A stretch of DNA of 34,397 bases from a virus, in IMG/VR virus record IMGVR_UViG_3300025070_000123, positions 1 to 34,397 of that record; one strand, 5' to 3'. This document shows positions 9,292 to 18,574 of this stretch, one piece after another. The notes below the pieces were generated by a model. It ran no database searches. It worked only from the letters and a program-made list of their open reading frames with translations, and was not told the DNA's origin. Positions within the stretch are counted from its first letter, which is position 1; every line of letters starts with the position of its first letter. A program made the translations under genes and the position numbers.

Positions 9292-9932
9292 TAGCTTTGT
9301 TCGGGCACTCCCCCAAAGTTTTTAGTTAAATTTTTCATAAGGCCTCCTTTTGCAAACCCGGCAGTTCCAATGCCACCAGCTAAGCTACCAATACCACCGA
9401 CTAACCCAGCCGTGGCTTGCGCTCTAGCTTGATCTGCAGCAGCTTTCCTTCCAGCCGCAAGATTTAATAATTGCTGTTGTTGACCGTATTGCTGTTGCTG
9501 TAATGCCGTACCTCCTTGCGCTTCCATTTGCTGAAGCCTTGCTTCTTGTTGCATTCTTCTAGCTTGATTAGCCTGTTCCTGTCTTGCAATATCAGCAGAT
9601 ATACCAGCTTTAGATTGCAAAGCAGCTTGTGCTATAGCTTGTGCACCACCTGCGGCTCCACCTGAAGCTACAGCAGCTTGCATCGACTGTGCTAACGCCG
9701 CATCAGTTTGTTGTGCTTGGAATTGTGATGCTTGTTGATTAACAGTTGCATCTTCAAAAACGTTTTCTAAACCAGCAAATTCATTAGTAAATTGAAAATC
9801 TTGTAGCGCTTGTCTTTGAGCTTCAAATTCCGCAGCTGCAGCTCTAGCTTCTCTGCGCCTAGCTCCGCCGCCAACCAAAGAGCCTGCAATCTGTGTTGCG
9901 CCACCGATTATACCCATTATTGGTAATGCCAT
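9291..9932 (-). CDS. Small Ala/Gln-rich internal virion protein (gp14-like)
   Basis: This 213-residue protein opens with a hydrophobic Gly-rich segment (GIIGGATQIAGSLVGGG, about residues 7-23), followed by an Arg/Ala-rich helix. The middle is Ala/Gln-rich (about 60-165) and a second Gly-rich hydrophobic stretch (AGLVGGIGSLAGGIG) lies near 173-187. Two membrane-active glycine-rich ends around a helical core are typical of small podovirus ejection proteins such as T7 gp14, which sits at the same place after the nozzle gene. The leader contains no Shine-Dalgarno sequence (AAATAAATAAAATATG). The stop overlaps the next start. Similarity to gp14 is by architecture and position only. Confidence 0.75.
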   Translation of the reverse strand: MALPIMGIIGGATQIAGSLVGGGARRREARAAAAEFEAQRQALQDFQFTNEFAGLENVFEDATVNQQASQFQAQQTDAALAQSMQAAVASGGAAGGAQAIAQAALQSKAGISADIARQEQANQARRMQQEARLQQMEAQGGTALQQQQYGQQQQLLNLAAGRKAAADQARAQATAGLVGGIGSLAGGIGTAGFAKGGLMKNLTKNFGGVPEQS

Positions 9933-9948
9933 ATTTTATTTATTTATT

Positions 9949-12900
9949 TTAAGTTTGACTGATATAATATTCTGAACTTACAGCAAACAATTCTTTTACT
10001 GTAGTGCCTGAGTTTCTAAATCTAGTTTTTTGAAAAAATCCTTTAGTACCAGATATATCTTGTGTATTTGCGCCATCTTGTATAAGTGGCCACAAACCAT
10101 CTGAACCAACTGATCCTCCAGGATCAATTATATATACAGGTTGCGTGCCTACAATGGCACCTCTATATTTGCCTTCTTTTAAGAACCAACCTAAAAAGCC
10201 AGCATCTTCAGAATCTAATATTCTTACGTTAGTAATTCCAAATTGTGAATCTTGATCTCCAATTATTTCTATTGCTTCCCAGCCTTCGCTACCTTCATAG
10301 TTAATAGATAACCAGTCTGAAACAAAAGTTGGATTATCATTAAATATTACTTGTACTTCAGAAGCTGTAAATCCAGTAGCTGCATTAAATCCGGCATCTG
10401 TTGGAAGTAGTGGGTTATAGAAAGTATTTCTGTTTTGTAAGTCAGAATTATGTAAATATACTTTACCGTCTTTAAACGTATAAAATTTACTATTTGATGT
10501 AATACCAAATTCAGGTACAAAACTAAATCTTGATGTCCAGCCTTTAGCTCTTGGGCTGTATGCTAATGTTATTTCCGATGTTTCATTAGGAATCGTTTCA
10601 GAGCCAATAGAGGCATCATTTTGGTTATACCCTTGTATTGATATTAAGTATTGTTTTTTATACCCGTTATAAGCCCCTATAAGCTTTGCATCTGCGGTAG
10701 CGTTGTTAATGTCTTTCACATGAAGGGCACCTAATCTGTCTCTAAAGAAGTTCGACATGCCTATTGAGCTAATTGGAAATATTTGTCCATTAGCGGGAGA
10801 CAATTGCAATACTACACCTCTCTTGGCATCTGTAAAATAAGCGTTGTTATTAAAAAATGCAAACGACTCAGGATGAGTACTTATACCAAAGTCCCCTTGA
10901 TAAGACATTGCTTGCCCTAATACTAAATTAGTAGCTGTAACGTTTACGCCTTCATCAGCATTAAACAACGCGTCTTTATCAGCAAGTATTTTAAATACTT
11001 TATCTTCTGTTAATGCTAATAAATTTGTATCTAATGTATAAAGTTTTTGAATACCACCATAATTTGGCTCTAATTCCTTAGTAGGATTAAGAGACATGTT
11101 AAATTGGTTTAATTCATTTATACCTGTTTTAGAATTAAATAAGCCTGAAAATATAATACCAGACTTTCTTGTTTCTTGAGCATACCTTGTTTCAGGTGTT
11201 GTTACTCTTATGCCTTTAGCTACTTCAACAGTATTAAATTTATCAAATAATTTAGTAGATTCTAAATAAATTTTACCGTGTTGTTGACTAGTTGCAGGTA
11301 AAGCTGTAGCAATACAATTTGCAAATTCTATTGTATTAGTTTGTCCATAGTCTTCGTCTATTGTAAAAGTTTTGCTGCTTTCCCAATATAAATTTAAATT
11401 TGAATCTGCTATTGGCTCAGTTTCAAAGTTTATTTCTTTTATATTACTACTTTCAACCTTACCATCGGTATTATATTCAGTTTGCCCTGTAGGCAAAGTC
11501 GTTATAATAGAATCAGTTGTTTCTCTGGGTACTTTTACAAAAAATGTACCTTTTAATTTTTCTTTGCCGTCTTCTGAAATTCCTAATTTATAAAAAGAAA
11601 CATTTGAATCTACGCTAGCCCCTTGCATATCTAATCCGCCCTTACTTAGCCCTGTCCCTGATATTACTGCTCCGTCTTCATTTATTCGTTTACTTAACGT
11701 AAATTTAAATGCGTTTCTGTGCTCTCTGCTGTTTACCCGCATCCATCTAATTTCATCAACTAAAACGTAGTCTGTTTGATAAGAAGCATTATTGCCAGAT
11801 TTCGTAGGGTTTATTCTCATTGCTAATCTTTCACCATACCCGCTGACGTCTATAACTAATTCTGGGCTTGTATTATCCCCATGAGTTTGCTCTAATGTTA
11901 CCGCAGCAGAAGGGTCTTGAGATAGTATATAAGCATTCAAGCTTGAAGCAATTCTTTGAAAATTAGGTATGCCATCGTTACCTTCGTCTTCTAAAACTAT
12001 TATTGGATCATTTACTAGCGTCGTATAAGAAGCTATAGAAGTTTGGCCGTGTGCTGTAGTAGGCTCTATTATTCTAGTAGTACCTTCAAAAAAAGTTGCT
12101 CCGGAAACAGTATGAACCGTTCTTTCTAGCACTTGATTTTTAACTATATCAGGAGCTTCATTTTCAATGTCTAGCACAGGATGCCTGGATTCTGTGGTGA
12201 ATATAGAATCAACACCGTCAAAATTATGTCTTTTTGGTATTAATATACTTTCTTCTGTAATTTTATTTCTATCGGAAGAGGGGAATTGTACATATACATT
12301 GTCAGAATTATTATCAGACTCATTCCCGTCATTATAAACGTTAAACCCTGATAAGTTAAAATGCTCTCCAGAAACATCTTTTACATAATACCTATAGTAT
12401 TTAGCCCAATTTGGGGCTGCAAACTTTTCTTTATCTATAGTTGCTGTTAATAGCGTTCTAAATGTTAATGAAAAATCTGTTTTTACAGTTGAGCCCTCAG
12501 TGCTAACATCTTTTGTTTTTTGTGTAATTATATTACCTACTCTTCCAAATTTATCAATAAAAGCAACGCCAACATCATATGTTCTATTACTTTTTATTGA
12601 AGGGCCGTTTAAAGGTTCCGCAATAGTAGCTGTACCAAGCGTAATTCTTAAATCATTATTTTGATCAAATTTATGCGTATAATTACCGTACATTAATCTA
12701 TTCGCAGTTACCTCTTGTGCCTTAGCTTTTAAGGGAACATTGTCAAAATGTCTGTTTAATTGATCGTTAGGTAAAGCTGTTTCAAAAGATCTTTCTGATA
12801 TTACTACAGGATCTAAAAATTCACTTATGCCTCTTTCACCTTCTGCTAGTTCTATAGTCTTTAATATATAAACTGTACTAGATAATGACTCTGTGTAAAG

Positions 12901-13137
12901 TATATCTACAGCTACAACATCAGGTCCCCCTCTTCCAATATTATTTAATGTTATATTTTCAAGGTTATTAGCCATTGAGGTATTATGCCCTTTTTTGAAA
13001 AAATCTTCTACGTCCGGATCTTTAGGAAAAAAAGCCACTTTACTAAAAGGCGCATATGGCGAATACTCCCCGTCTTCATACCGCCATCTATAACTAAAGT
13101 ATGGGAAAATCTTTTCAAATGGTAATTTTTTTGCCAT
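9949..13137 (-). CDS. Tail nozzle (muzzle) protein, C-terminal part, 1062 aa
   Basis: The N-terminus carries the conserved nozzle motif FPYFSYRWRYEDGEYS (residues 11-26) followed by PYAPFSKVAFFP (27-38), then NTSMANNLENITLNNI and VVAVDILYTES. In nozzle/stabilization proteins of related phages, as I know them, this block lies in the middle of one long polypeptide, after the ITGIN...TDN..EPKKINI block. Here that earlier block is on the preceding ORF (13141-16365). The rest (about 100-1062) is beta-rich and should form most of the propeller-like nozzle body that closes the portal channel until infection. The ATG at 13137 is 3 nt after the upstream stop (TAATACATG) with no Shine-Dalgarno sequence. 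The nozzle assignment is good; the division into separate chains is unusual. Confidence 0.8.
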   Translation of the reverse strand: MAKKLPFEKIFPYFSYRWRYEDGEYSPYAPFSKVAFFPKDPDVEDFFKKGHNTSMANNLENITLNNIGRGGPDVVAVDILYTESLSSTVYILKTIELAEGERGISEFLDPVVISERSFETALPNDQLNRHFDNVPLKAKAQEVTANRLMYGNYTHKFDQNNDLRITLGTATIAEPLNGPSIKSNRTYDVGVAFIDKFGRVGNIITQKTKDVSTEGSTVKTDFSLTFRTLLTATIDKEKFAAPNWAKYYRYYVKDVSGEHFNLSGFNVYNDGNESDNNSDNVYVQFPSSDRNKITEESILIPKRHNFDGVDSIFTTESRHPVLDIENEAPDIVKNQVLERTVHTVSGATFFEGTTRIIEPTTAHGQTSIASYTTLVNDPIIVLEDEGNDGIPNFQRIASSLNAYILSQDPSAAVTLEQTHGDNTSPELVIDVSGYGERLAMRINPTKSGNNASYQTDYVLVDEIRWMRVNSREHRNAFKFTLSKRINEDGAVISGTGLSKGGLDMQGASVDSNVSFYKLGISEDGKEKLKGTFFVKVPRETTDSIITTLPTGQTEYNTDGKVESSNIKEINFETEPIADSNLNLYWESSKTFTIDEDYGQTNTIEFANCIATALPATSQQHGKIYLESTKLFDKFNTVEVAKGIRVTTPETRYAQETRKSGIIFSGLFNSKTGINELNQFNMSLNPTKELEPNYGGIQKLYTLDTNLLALTEDKVFKILADKDALFNADEGVNVTATNLVLGQAMSYQGDFGISTHPESFAFFNNNAYFTDAKRGVVLQLSPANGQIFPISSIGMSNFFRDRLGALHVKDINNATADAKLIGAYNGYKKQYLISIQGYNQNDASIGSETIPNETSEITLAYSPRAKGWTSRFSFVPEFGITSNSKFYTFKDGKVYLHNSDLQNRNTFYNPLLPTDAGFNAATGFTASEVQVIFNDNPTFVSDWLSINYEGSEGWEAIEIIGDQDSQFGITNVRILDSEDAGFLGWFLKEGKYRGAIVGTQPVYIIDPGGSVGSDGLWPLIQDGANTQDISGTKGFFQKTRFRNSGTTVKELFAVSSEYYISQT

Positions 13138-13140
13138 GTA

Positions 13141-16100
13141 TTAATAATTTAAATATGGGTTGTAATATTGGTCTCCATATCCTAAACCTGGTTGAGGAGA
13201 ATGGTGCGGGCTAGCATCTTGATAAACTTCTATCGCTTGAACTTTTGAAGGGTCTAATGAGTGTAATATTGTAACAGTACATCTTCTCATTTGATTTGTA
13301 TTATTTCTTGGCACATTTAATTCTAACACCTTGTGGCCATTGCTGTTTGTCCCGTTTTGTCTAAAGGTTACAGGAATACTATATGGATCACCAAACCACT
13401 CCCCAACTTTTACGGTATAATTAGCATTGCTAGGTGATAATTCTACCTCAATGTATCTTTTGCCGTGTGCAATACCCTCATAACTATATTCAAGCCAGCT
13501 GTCTTGTGTAAATATTGTATTTTCACCTTTTACGTTGCCAGCACCTCCTAATGTTTTAAAACTTGTTATTGTGTTACTAACCCCGTTGCCTACACTATTA
13601 CCTATTACAGCAACAACTTTATAATCTTCGTTTGGTTCAAGACCGGTTTGAAAATGAAAAGGTAACGCTTCCACTTGAACAGCGTCGCTATCAGCAATTA
13701 GTTGTGCTGGTGTTGTCCCGCTAAAATCAGAAGCTTTTATATAATAGTAAGATTTTGTTGTATATGCATTAGGAGCGGTTCCACCGTCAGATAACATAAT
13801 ATATGAAAATCTTGCCCCATTTTCACTTTCGTCTGTTACTGTTACAACACTGGGCAAAGGCTTTTTTAAAGCAGGGCCTGTTGTGCTTTTTTCTATATTA
13901 GAGGAAAACTCCCCTGCTACAAAACCAGAAGTTACAGATTGGGTGTGCCCGTTATTAGCTACAACTATTATTGAATACTCAGTATTTGCATCTAAACCGG
14001 GTATTATAGCCGAAACTCTAGAAGCAGATGATGAGCTATGCATCGGAACGCTTATTGTTATTGTTCCAGAAGTGCCCGTACTTCTTATATCTGATTTTTT
14101 AAGGGCATCCGTAGCCCCTACAACTTCAGATGTTTTTTTGTAATAATAAGTAGGAGACATATTAAATAAGTTCCTATTACTAGATAATTCAGCGTTTATT
14201 GTTATTGAATCAGCGTGCTTTAATTCTGGGCCTACTATATATAAATTAAAATTCTCAGGATATGTTACTGCTGCGGCTGTTGTTTGAAATTCGTATATAT
14301 CTTCGCCGTCATAAACACTTCCTTCATTATCCACCTTAGCATATTCATAGTGAGCGCCTTGCACATAAAACGCTTGAACATAATATTTTTGATTAGCGGT
14401 TAATCCCGTTTTAGCAAAGCTAAAATTACCATTTCCCGTGCCCGCAGTTATAAAAGCATTTAAAGTAGTTAAATCTCCTGAAGAAATTAATTCATGATTT
14501 GATGCACTAGTTTCTCTAAAAGCAGCAAGATCTGATAAGCTTGTTGCCCAAACAAAGCCTGCTCCCTGTATAGCTCCAGCATTAGTTAATTTTTTAGTTA
14601 CTGTTCCATTAAATGTAGCTGTTGTAGTGCCATATGGGTTAACGCTTCTCGTTTGAATAGTTACACCAGCTGTATCTACATTATAAGGAGCACTATATAC
14701 GTCACCTAAGAAAGAAGTTTCACCTATAGTAGCTACCGCACAAACATGGTATCTAAAACCTGCGTTAATAGCAGAAATTATATTATTACCTGAAAAAGTT
14801 GCGGTATGAGAACCAACTGCGCCATTAGCTTGATCTGATGGTATTTCTGTAGCGGTATAAGCGGAAATACGTTTTTGCATTTCTCTTCTTCTAGCATTTT
14901 GATCAACGCCTAAAGTTTCGCCTGTAGCTGTCCTTGTTATATAAAAACTTACTTTATCAACATTTAAACTTTCCGTACCTGGCAAAATACCTTCGCAAAA
15001 AACGGCTACTGTGCTTGTGCCAGATATAAAATCTATTCTAGGGGTTTGGGTTTTTATTCCAGGGTTATTTGATTCTTCTAAATATATAGCTTCACCAATG
15101 GAGCCATACCCAATCATATCAGAATCATTGACAGCGTAAGGCATATAATATATTGTTTCGCCTGTAGTTACAGCCGCCGGTGTTCCTTGCAATTGTGTAT
15201 TATAAGAAAATTTTTCTCGAAAATTAAATGCAGATAAGCTTGAATCAGGAACTTTAAATACACCAGAAATTGATTCGTTTTTTAATTTTATAAATTCATT
15301 TGTTTTAGAGCTAAAATAAAAACCTCTTTCTTTTATTTTGCCAAAAGGTTTATCTACTTTTGCACATAAAAAAGCGTGAGTTTTATATCTACTTGTTCCA
15401 CCACCGTAATTAGTTATTAAAGTAGGCTTAGACGCTTGATTCATAACATAGGATCGCACTACACCTTGATCTTCGCCATTTTCATTTTTTCCCCATGCTT
15501 GTACATATATTTTTTTACCCGCTCCGTTAATTGACAAATCAATACTAAATTTTTGAAATTCTTTAACGGCATTTATTTTTTCAGCCCCAGATATTGGAAC
15601 CCCATTTGAATGAAGATTAGTAGGCGCTGCTGAAGTATCTAATGAACTTACTATTTTGTAATAAAATCCTGTAGAATAAACATTGCCACCACCGTCATCT
15701 TTTACTGTTCCATTTAACGTTACTGTTAAAGTTTCTTTTCTAGTTGGCTGATCAGTAGTAATATCTAAAGTACCACCTGTTGTTGCTACTCTAAAATCGT
15801 ATATTTCTCCAGTTACTTGTTCATTAACATTTGTTTGACCAAAAGCCAAGAAAAAATATTTAGAACCCGAAACTAATCCTGATGTTATTAAACTTTCAAA
15901 AGTAGTTCCATCATTACCAACTAAAACTTGTGTACCTTGCGATATTAAAGTATTTTTATTTGGAGGGGTATCTGAGTCTAATTCTAAATAGTAAAAACCT
16001 CTTTTCTTAAAAAAAGCTCCGCCGTTTATTGAACTACCTTTTAATAACGCTGTTGATGAAGTGGTTCCTACATTAGGGTCTGTAATTATTTGTGGGTCTT

Positions 16101-16365
16101 CAGCTTCTATATTTACATCTTCAGAATCAGTTAAACTGGTTTTTATAGATGTAGGCGGATGAGGTCTAATAACCGTAATATCTCTTTGCAAAAACTCTCT
16201 ATTATAAATATGAGTAGTTCCAGAACTATGATCAGCGGCTTTAAAACTGTCTATATTAATTTTTTTAGGCTCATTCTCATTATCTGTAAAGAATAACATG
16301 TTATCTACAATGTTTATTCCTGTAATTAAACGATCTGGGCTAAAATTTAATTTATTACTTGCCAT
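13141..16365 (-). CDS. Tail nozzle middle part with FN3-like and BACON-like domains, 1074 aa
   Basis: Residues 5-71 hold the second conserved nozzle block: LNFSPDRLITGINIV, then MLFFTDN and NEPKKINI (31-38), ending RDITVIRPHPP. From about residue 95 the protein becomes a chain of beta-sandwich segments with FN3/Ig features, for example KYYVQAFYVQGAHYEYA and EDYKVVAVIGNSVGNGVSN. These end in short 'F.T' strands near 715, 865 and 955. The C-terminal 100 residues resemble BACON domains: LELNVPRNNTNQMRRCTVTI followed by IEVYQDA. BACON domains are typical of Bacteroidota proteins and known in crAssphage. The tail is Pro/Gly/Tyr-rich. Probably one propeller segment plus a glycan- or cell-contacting arm. 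It starts one base after the stop of the 69-residue ORF. Confidence 0.75.
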   Translation of the reverse strand: MASNKLNFSPDRLITGINIVDNMLFFTDNENEPKKINIDSFKAADHSSGTTHIYNREFLQRDITVIRPHPPTSIKTSLTDSEDVNIEAEDPQIITDPNVGTTSSTALLKGSSINGGAFFKKRGFYYLELDSDTPPNKNTLISQGTQVLVGNDGTTFESLITSGLVSGSKYFFLAFGQTNVNEQVTGEIYDFRVATTGGTLDITTDQPTRKETLTVTLNGTVKDDGGGNVYSTGFYYKIVSSLDTSAAPTNLHSNGVPISGAEKINAVKEFQKFSIDLSINGAGKKIYVQAWGKNENGEDQGVVRSYVMNQASKPTLITNYGGGTSRYKTHAFLCAKVDKPFGKIKERGFYFSSKTNEFIKLKNESISGVFKVPDSSLSAFNFREKFSYNTQLQGTPAAVTTGETIYYMPYAVNDSDMIGYGSIGEAIYLEESNNPGIKTQTPRIDFISGTSTVAVFCEGILPGTESLNVDKVSFYITRTATGETLGVDQNARRREMQKRISAYTATEIPSDQANGAVGSHTATFSGNNIISAINAGFRYHVCAVATIGETSFLGDVYSAPYNVDTAGVTIQTRSVNPYGTTTATFNGTVTKKLTNAGAIQGAGFVWATSLSDLAAFRETSASNHELISSGDLTTLNAFITAGTGNGNFSFAKTGLTANQKYYVQAFYVQGAHYEYAKVDNEGSVYDGEDIYEFQTTAAAVTYPENFNLYIVGPELKHADSITINAELSSNRNLFNMSPTYYYKKTSEVVGATDALKKSDIRSTGTSGTITISVPMHSSSSASRVSAIIPGLDANTEYSIIVVANNGHTQSVTSGFVAGEFSSNIEKSTTGPALKKPLPSVVTVTDESENGARFSYIMLSDGGTAPNAYTTKSYYYIKASDFSGTTPAQLIADSDAVQVEALPFHFQTGLEPNEDYKVVAVIGNSVGNGVSNTITSFKTLGGAGNVKGENTIFTQDSWLEYSYEGIAHGKRYIEVELSPSNANYTVKVGEWFGDPYSIPVTFRQNGTNSNGHKVLELNVPRNNTNQMRRCTVTILHSLDPSKVQAIEVYQDASPHHSPQPGLGYGDQYYNPYLNY

Positions 16366-16366
16366 A

Positions 16367-16576
16367 TTATATTTCTGTGTATTCTACAGTTACTTCAGCG
16401 TCAACAGGGTGACTTTCTATTATTTTTAATTCAACTCCAGACTCTATTTCATCTCCTACATTAAAATTAAATGTAAAAGGAAGCCCAGTTATATTATCTA
16501 TTCTTATGTCGCCCGCCGTGGTAAAAGATACCCCTTTGGATGTTCCTGTTACTGGTGATATTTGAAATTGTGCCAT
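16367..16576 (-). CDS. 69-residue beta-rich protein inside the nozzle gene set
   Basis: Family not recognised. The sequence alternates polar and hydrophobic residues (FTFNFNVGDEIESGVELKII, VDAEVTVEYTEI), as in a small beta-sandwich. There is no signal peptide or membrane segment. The start overlaps the stop of the nozzle N-terminal ORF (TAATG at 16576) and the next nozzle ORF starts one base after its stop, so it lies tightly inside the divided nozzle set. It may be a bridging or decorating subunit of the nozzle, or a detached Ig-like piece. That role is inferred only from position and composition. Confidence 0.7.
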   Translation of the reverse strand: MAQFQISPVTGTSKGVSFTTAGDIRIDNITGLPFTFNFNVGDEIESGVELKIIESHPVDAEVTVEYTEI

Positions 16577-18564
16577 TATGGTGTATATGTTATGTTAACT
16601 GTTGGAGTTGCGCCCAATAGAGAGGGTGTTCCTTCAAAAATTATTCCTGGCACATTGCCGAACATAGCAGTTGATGTGTCTTCTATATAATAATTAAAGT
16701 CAACGCCCTCTGTTTTGCCAGAAACTGTTACTGTTAATTTTGTTGCATCAAAAGCACTAACAAAAGCCTGAGGTGCGTCTACAGTAAAAGTAGTAGCAGT
16801 ATTATTTAATGGTATACAACAAGCCATTTTTTCGCCAGATTGAACAGGCCCTAAAACAAAGCTAGCTAATCCATTCCCACCATTTCCAGTAGAAACATTA
16901 TATTCGTAAGAGTTTATATTTGCAGAAGCTACAAAAATACCAGTTAAATTTAAATTTAAAGTAGATGTATAAAATGTACCACTCGGCGATCCAACATTAA
17001 CCCTAAACGTTTTATTAGTAAATCCAGATATACCAGAAATAGTTACTTGATAACTAGTGTCTATTGTAGTTCCACTCATTCTAACAGCTTGCATCCCGCT
17101 AAAAAATCCCGCACCTGAAAAGCTAGGACCAGATGGCGTAACAGAAAAAGTTGGTATGCCCGTTGTTCTATTAGCGTATAAACCATCGTTAGAAGGCCCC
17201 GTGGCCATAAAAAATGTTTTATAATTTAAGCTAGTTCCAGCTGATTTATAAAATGTTCCATAACCAACGTTTCGGGCATCTACATCGTCTACCCCTAAGG
17301 CGACAACTCCATTTACAATATTTGGGAATAAAAAGTATTCCGTTCCGCTTACTCTGTTAATAGAGCTAGTAGTTAAAGTAAAGTATTTAACATCACTCAA
17401 TGTGGTACCTACTGAATTAGTTGCGTAAGCTACAGCAGCAATTTGTGTTCCTTGTGTTTGCCCTGTTACAGTCGCTGAAAACGGCGATGTTATTGCGCTT
17501 GATAATGATACTTGCGTACCGCTAGCTTGTATTTGCGCGGCTGTATATGCGTTTGATAAGGTCGTAGCTGTAGATGTTTGTGCTACTGTTACAGGAAAGC
17601 TAGGTAAGGTTGAAAATGTTATTTCGGCCGGGTTATTCCCCTGTGATACTGTGAAAGTGTATGTTGAAGCAGATACGGTGCTATTATTTTTATCAATAAC
17701 AATTATATCAGATCCGCTTACTCCATCGAAAGGATCAATTACTCTTGGAAAAATTTCGCCTAGCAAAGCATTATTATTTATTACTTTGTCTTCTGTTACA
17801 ACAAATTTATTACTATAAACGTTTATTGTAGAACTTCCTCCTGTATTAACTATCCAATAAAATCCAATATCAGTTAGCGCAGCACTATTATTTGTATATC
17901 TACCATTTAGTTTAAAGCTTGTTGTAGCAATATTCGAAGGTTCATCTTGAATTACTTCAGGGGCTGTAATAGGCGGCTGATTAGCTGTTAGTTGCCCATA
18001 AACATACGACCCTTTGTTCGAATATGAAGATGGAACTTCTATTCTAACATCTATTTTTCTTTCAGTGCTTGTACTAACGGTAGTGTTAAAATCTTGAGTC
18101 ACACTTTCAATTTCTCCTAATTCAGAAACAACAGTTATTGCTCCATTTTTTGCTACAGAAGCTTGTGCGGTTGCATCTTGAAATTTAAAAGTTAATTCCG
18201 TTGGAGTTGGCGGTGCAATGCTACTATCTATTATTACTGTTGAAACAGTACCGGCTGTGCCATCATATTCAAATATTGCGTCAGAATTATCACCTGTTAC
18301 AAAATAATATATTTTATCAGATTCAGGGTTGGCATAAGTTCCAATTACTTTTGCGTTAGGGTTAGATGTTGTGCTTAAACCAAGTATATCTTGGCCATCT
18401 ATAAGCTGATTACCCTTCAAATTTTCAATGGCTCCAACATTGCCGTCTTCTGAAAAATCTACACTAATATTTAAAGCATCTCTATATTCGCCAGGTCTTA
18501 GTATTCTTTCATCTGCGTCTCTGTCCATTTTAGCGGACTGAAACGTTCTTTTGCTTTCTGCCAT
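16576..18564 (-). CDS. Tail nozzle (muzzle) N-terminal part with Ig/FN3-like extension, 662 aa
   Basis: The first 115 residues carry the hallmark N-terminus of podovirus nozzle/stabilization proteins: DRDADERILRPGEYRDALNI (about 14-33), VGAIENLKGN (43-52), then KIYYFVT (84-90) and AIFEYD (96-101), which read as first propeller blades. In related phages the chain continues into an ITGIN...TDN..EPKKINI block; here it instead enters Thr/Ser/Gly-rich beta-sandwich sequence to the C-terminus (about 120-662), including FN3-like pieces such as IAAVAYATNSVGTTLSDVKY. The extension probably projects from the tail. The gene starts 10 bases after the tail-adaptor stop with no Shine-Dalgarno sequence. Its stop overlaps the start of the 69-residue ORF. 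The nozzle call rests on remembered family motifs. Confidence 0.78.
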   Translation of the reverse strand: MAESKRTFQSAKMDRDADERILRPGEYRDALNISVDFSEDGNVGAIENLKGNQLIDGQDILGLSTTSNPNAKVIGTYANPESDKIYYFVTGDNSDAIFEYDGTAGTVSTVIIDSSIAPPTPTELTFKFQDATAQASVAKNGAITVVSELGEIESVTQDFNTTVSTSTERKIDVRIEVPSSYSNKGSYVYGQLTANQPPITAPEVIQDEPSNIATTSFKLNGRYTNNSAALTDIGFYWIVNTGGSSTINVYSNKFVVTEDKVINNNALLGEIFPRVIDPFDGVSGSDIIVIDKNNSTVSASTYTFTVSQGNNPAEITFSTLPSFPVTVAQTSTATTLSNAYTAAQIQASGTQVSLSSAITSPFSATVTGQTQGTQIAAVAYATNSVGTTLSDVKYFTLTTSSINRVSGTEYFLFPNIVNGVVALGVDDVDARNVGYGTFYKSAGTSLNYKTFFMATGPSNDGLYANRTTGIPTFSVTPSGPSFSGAGFFSGMQAVRMSGTTIDTSYQVTISGISGFTNKTFRVNVGSPSGTFYTSTLNLNLTGIFVASANINSYEYNVSTGNGGNGLASFVLGPVQSGEKMACCIPLNNTATTFTVDAPQAFVSAFDATKLTVTVSGKTEGVDFNYYIEDTSTAMFGNVPGIIFEGTPSLLGATPTVNITYTP

Positions 18565-18574
18565 TTAATTTTAT

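Noticed and set aside
9949-18564. Sequencing frameshifts as the cause of the divided nozzle
   Set aside because: Each piece has its own ATG and stop with tight junctions, long coding extensions separate the motifs, and a further ORF sits at the first break. A single base error cannot explain this.
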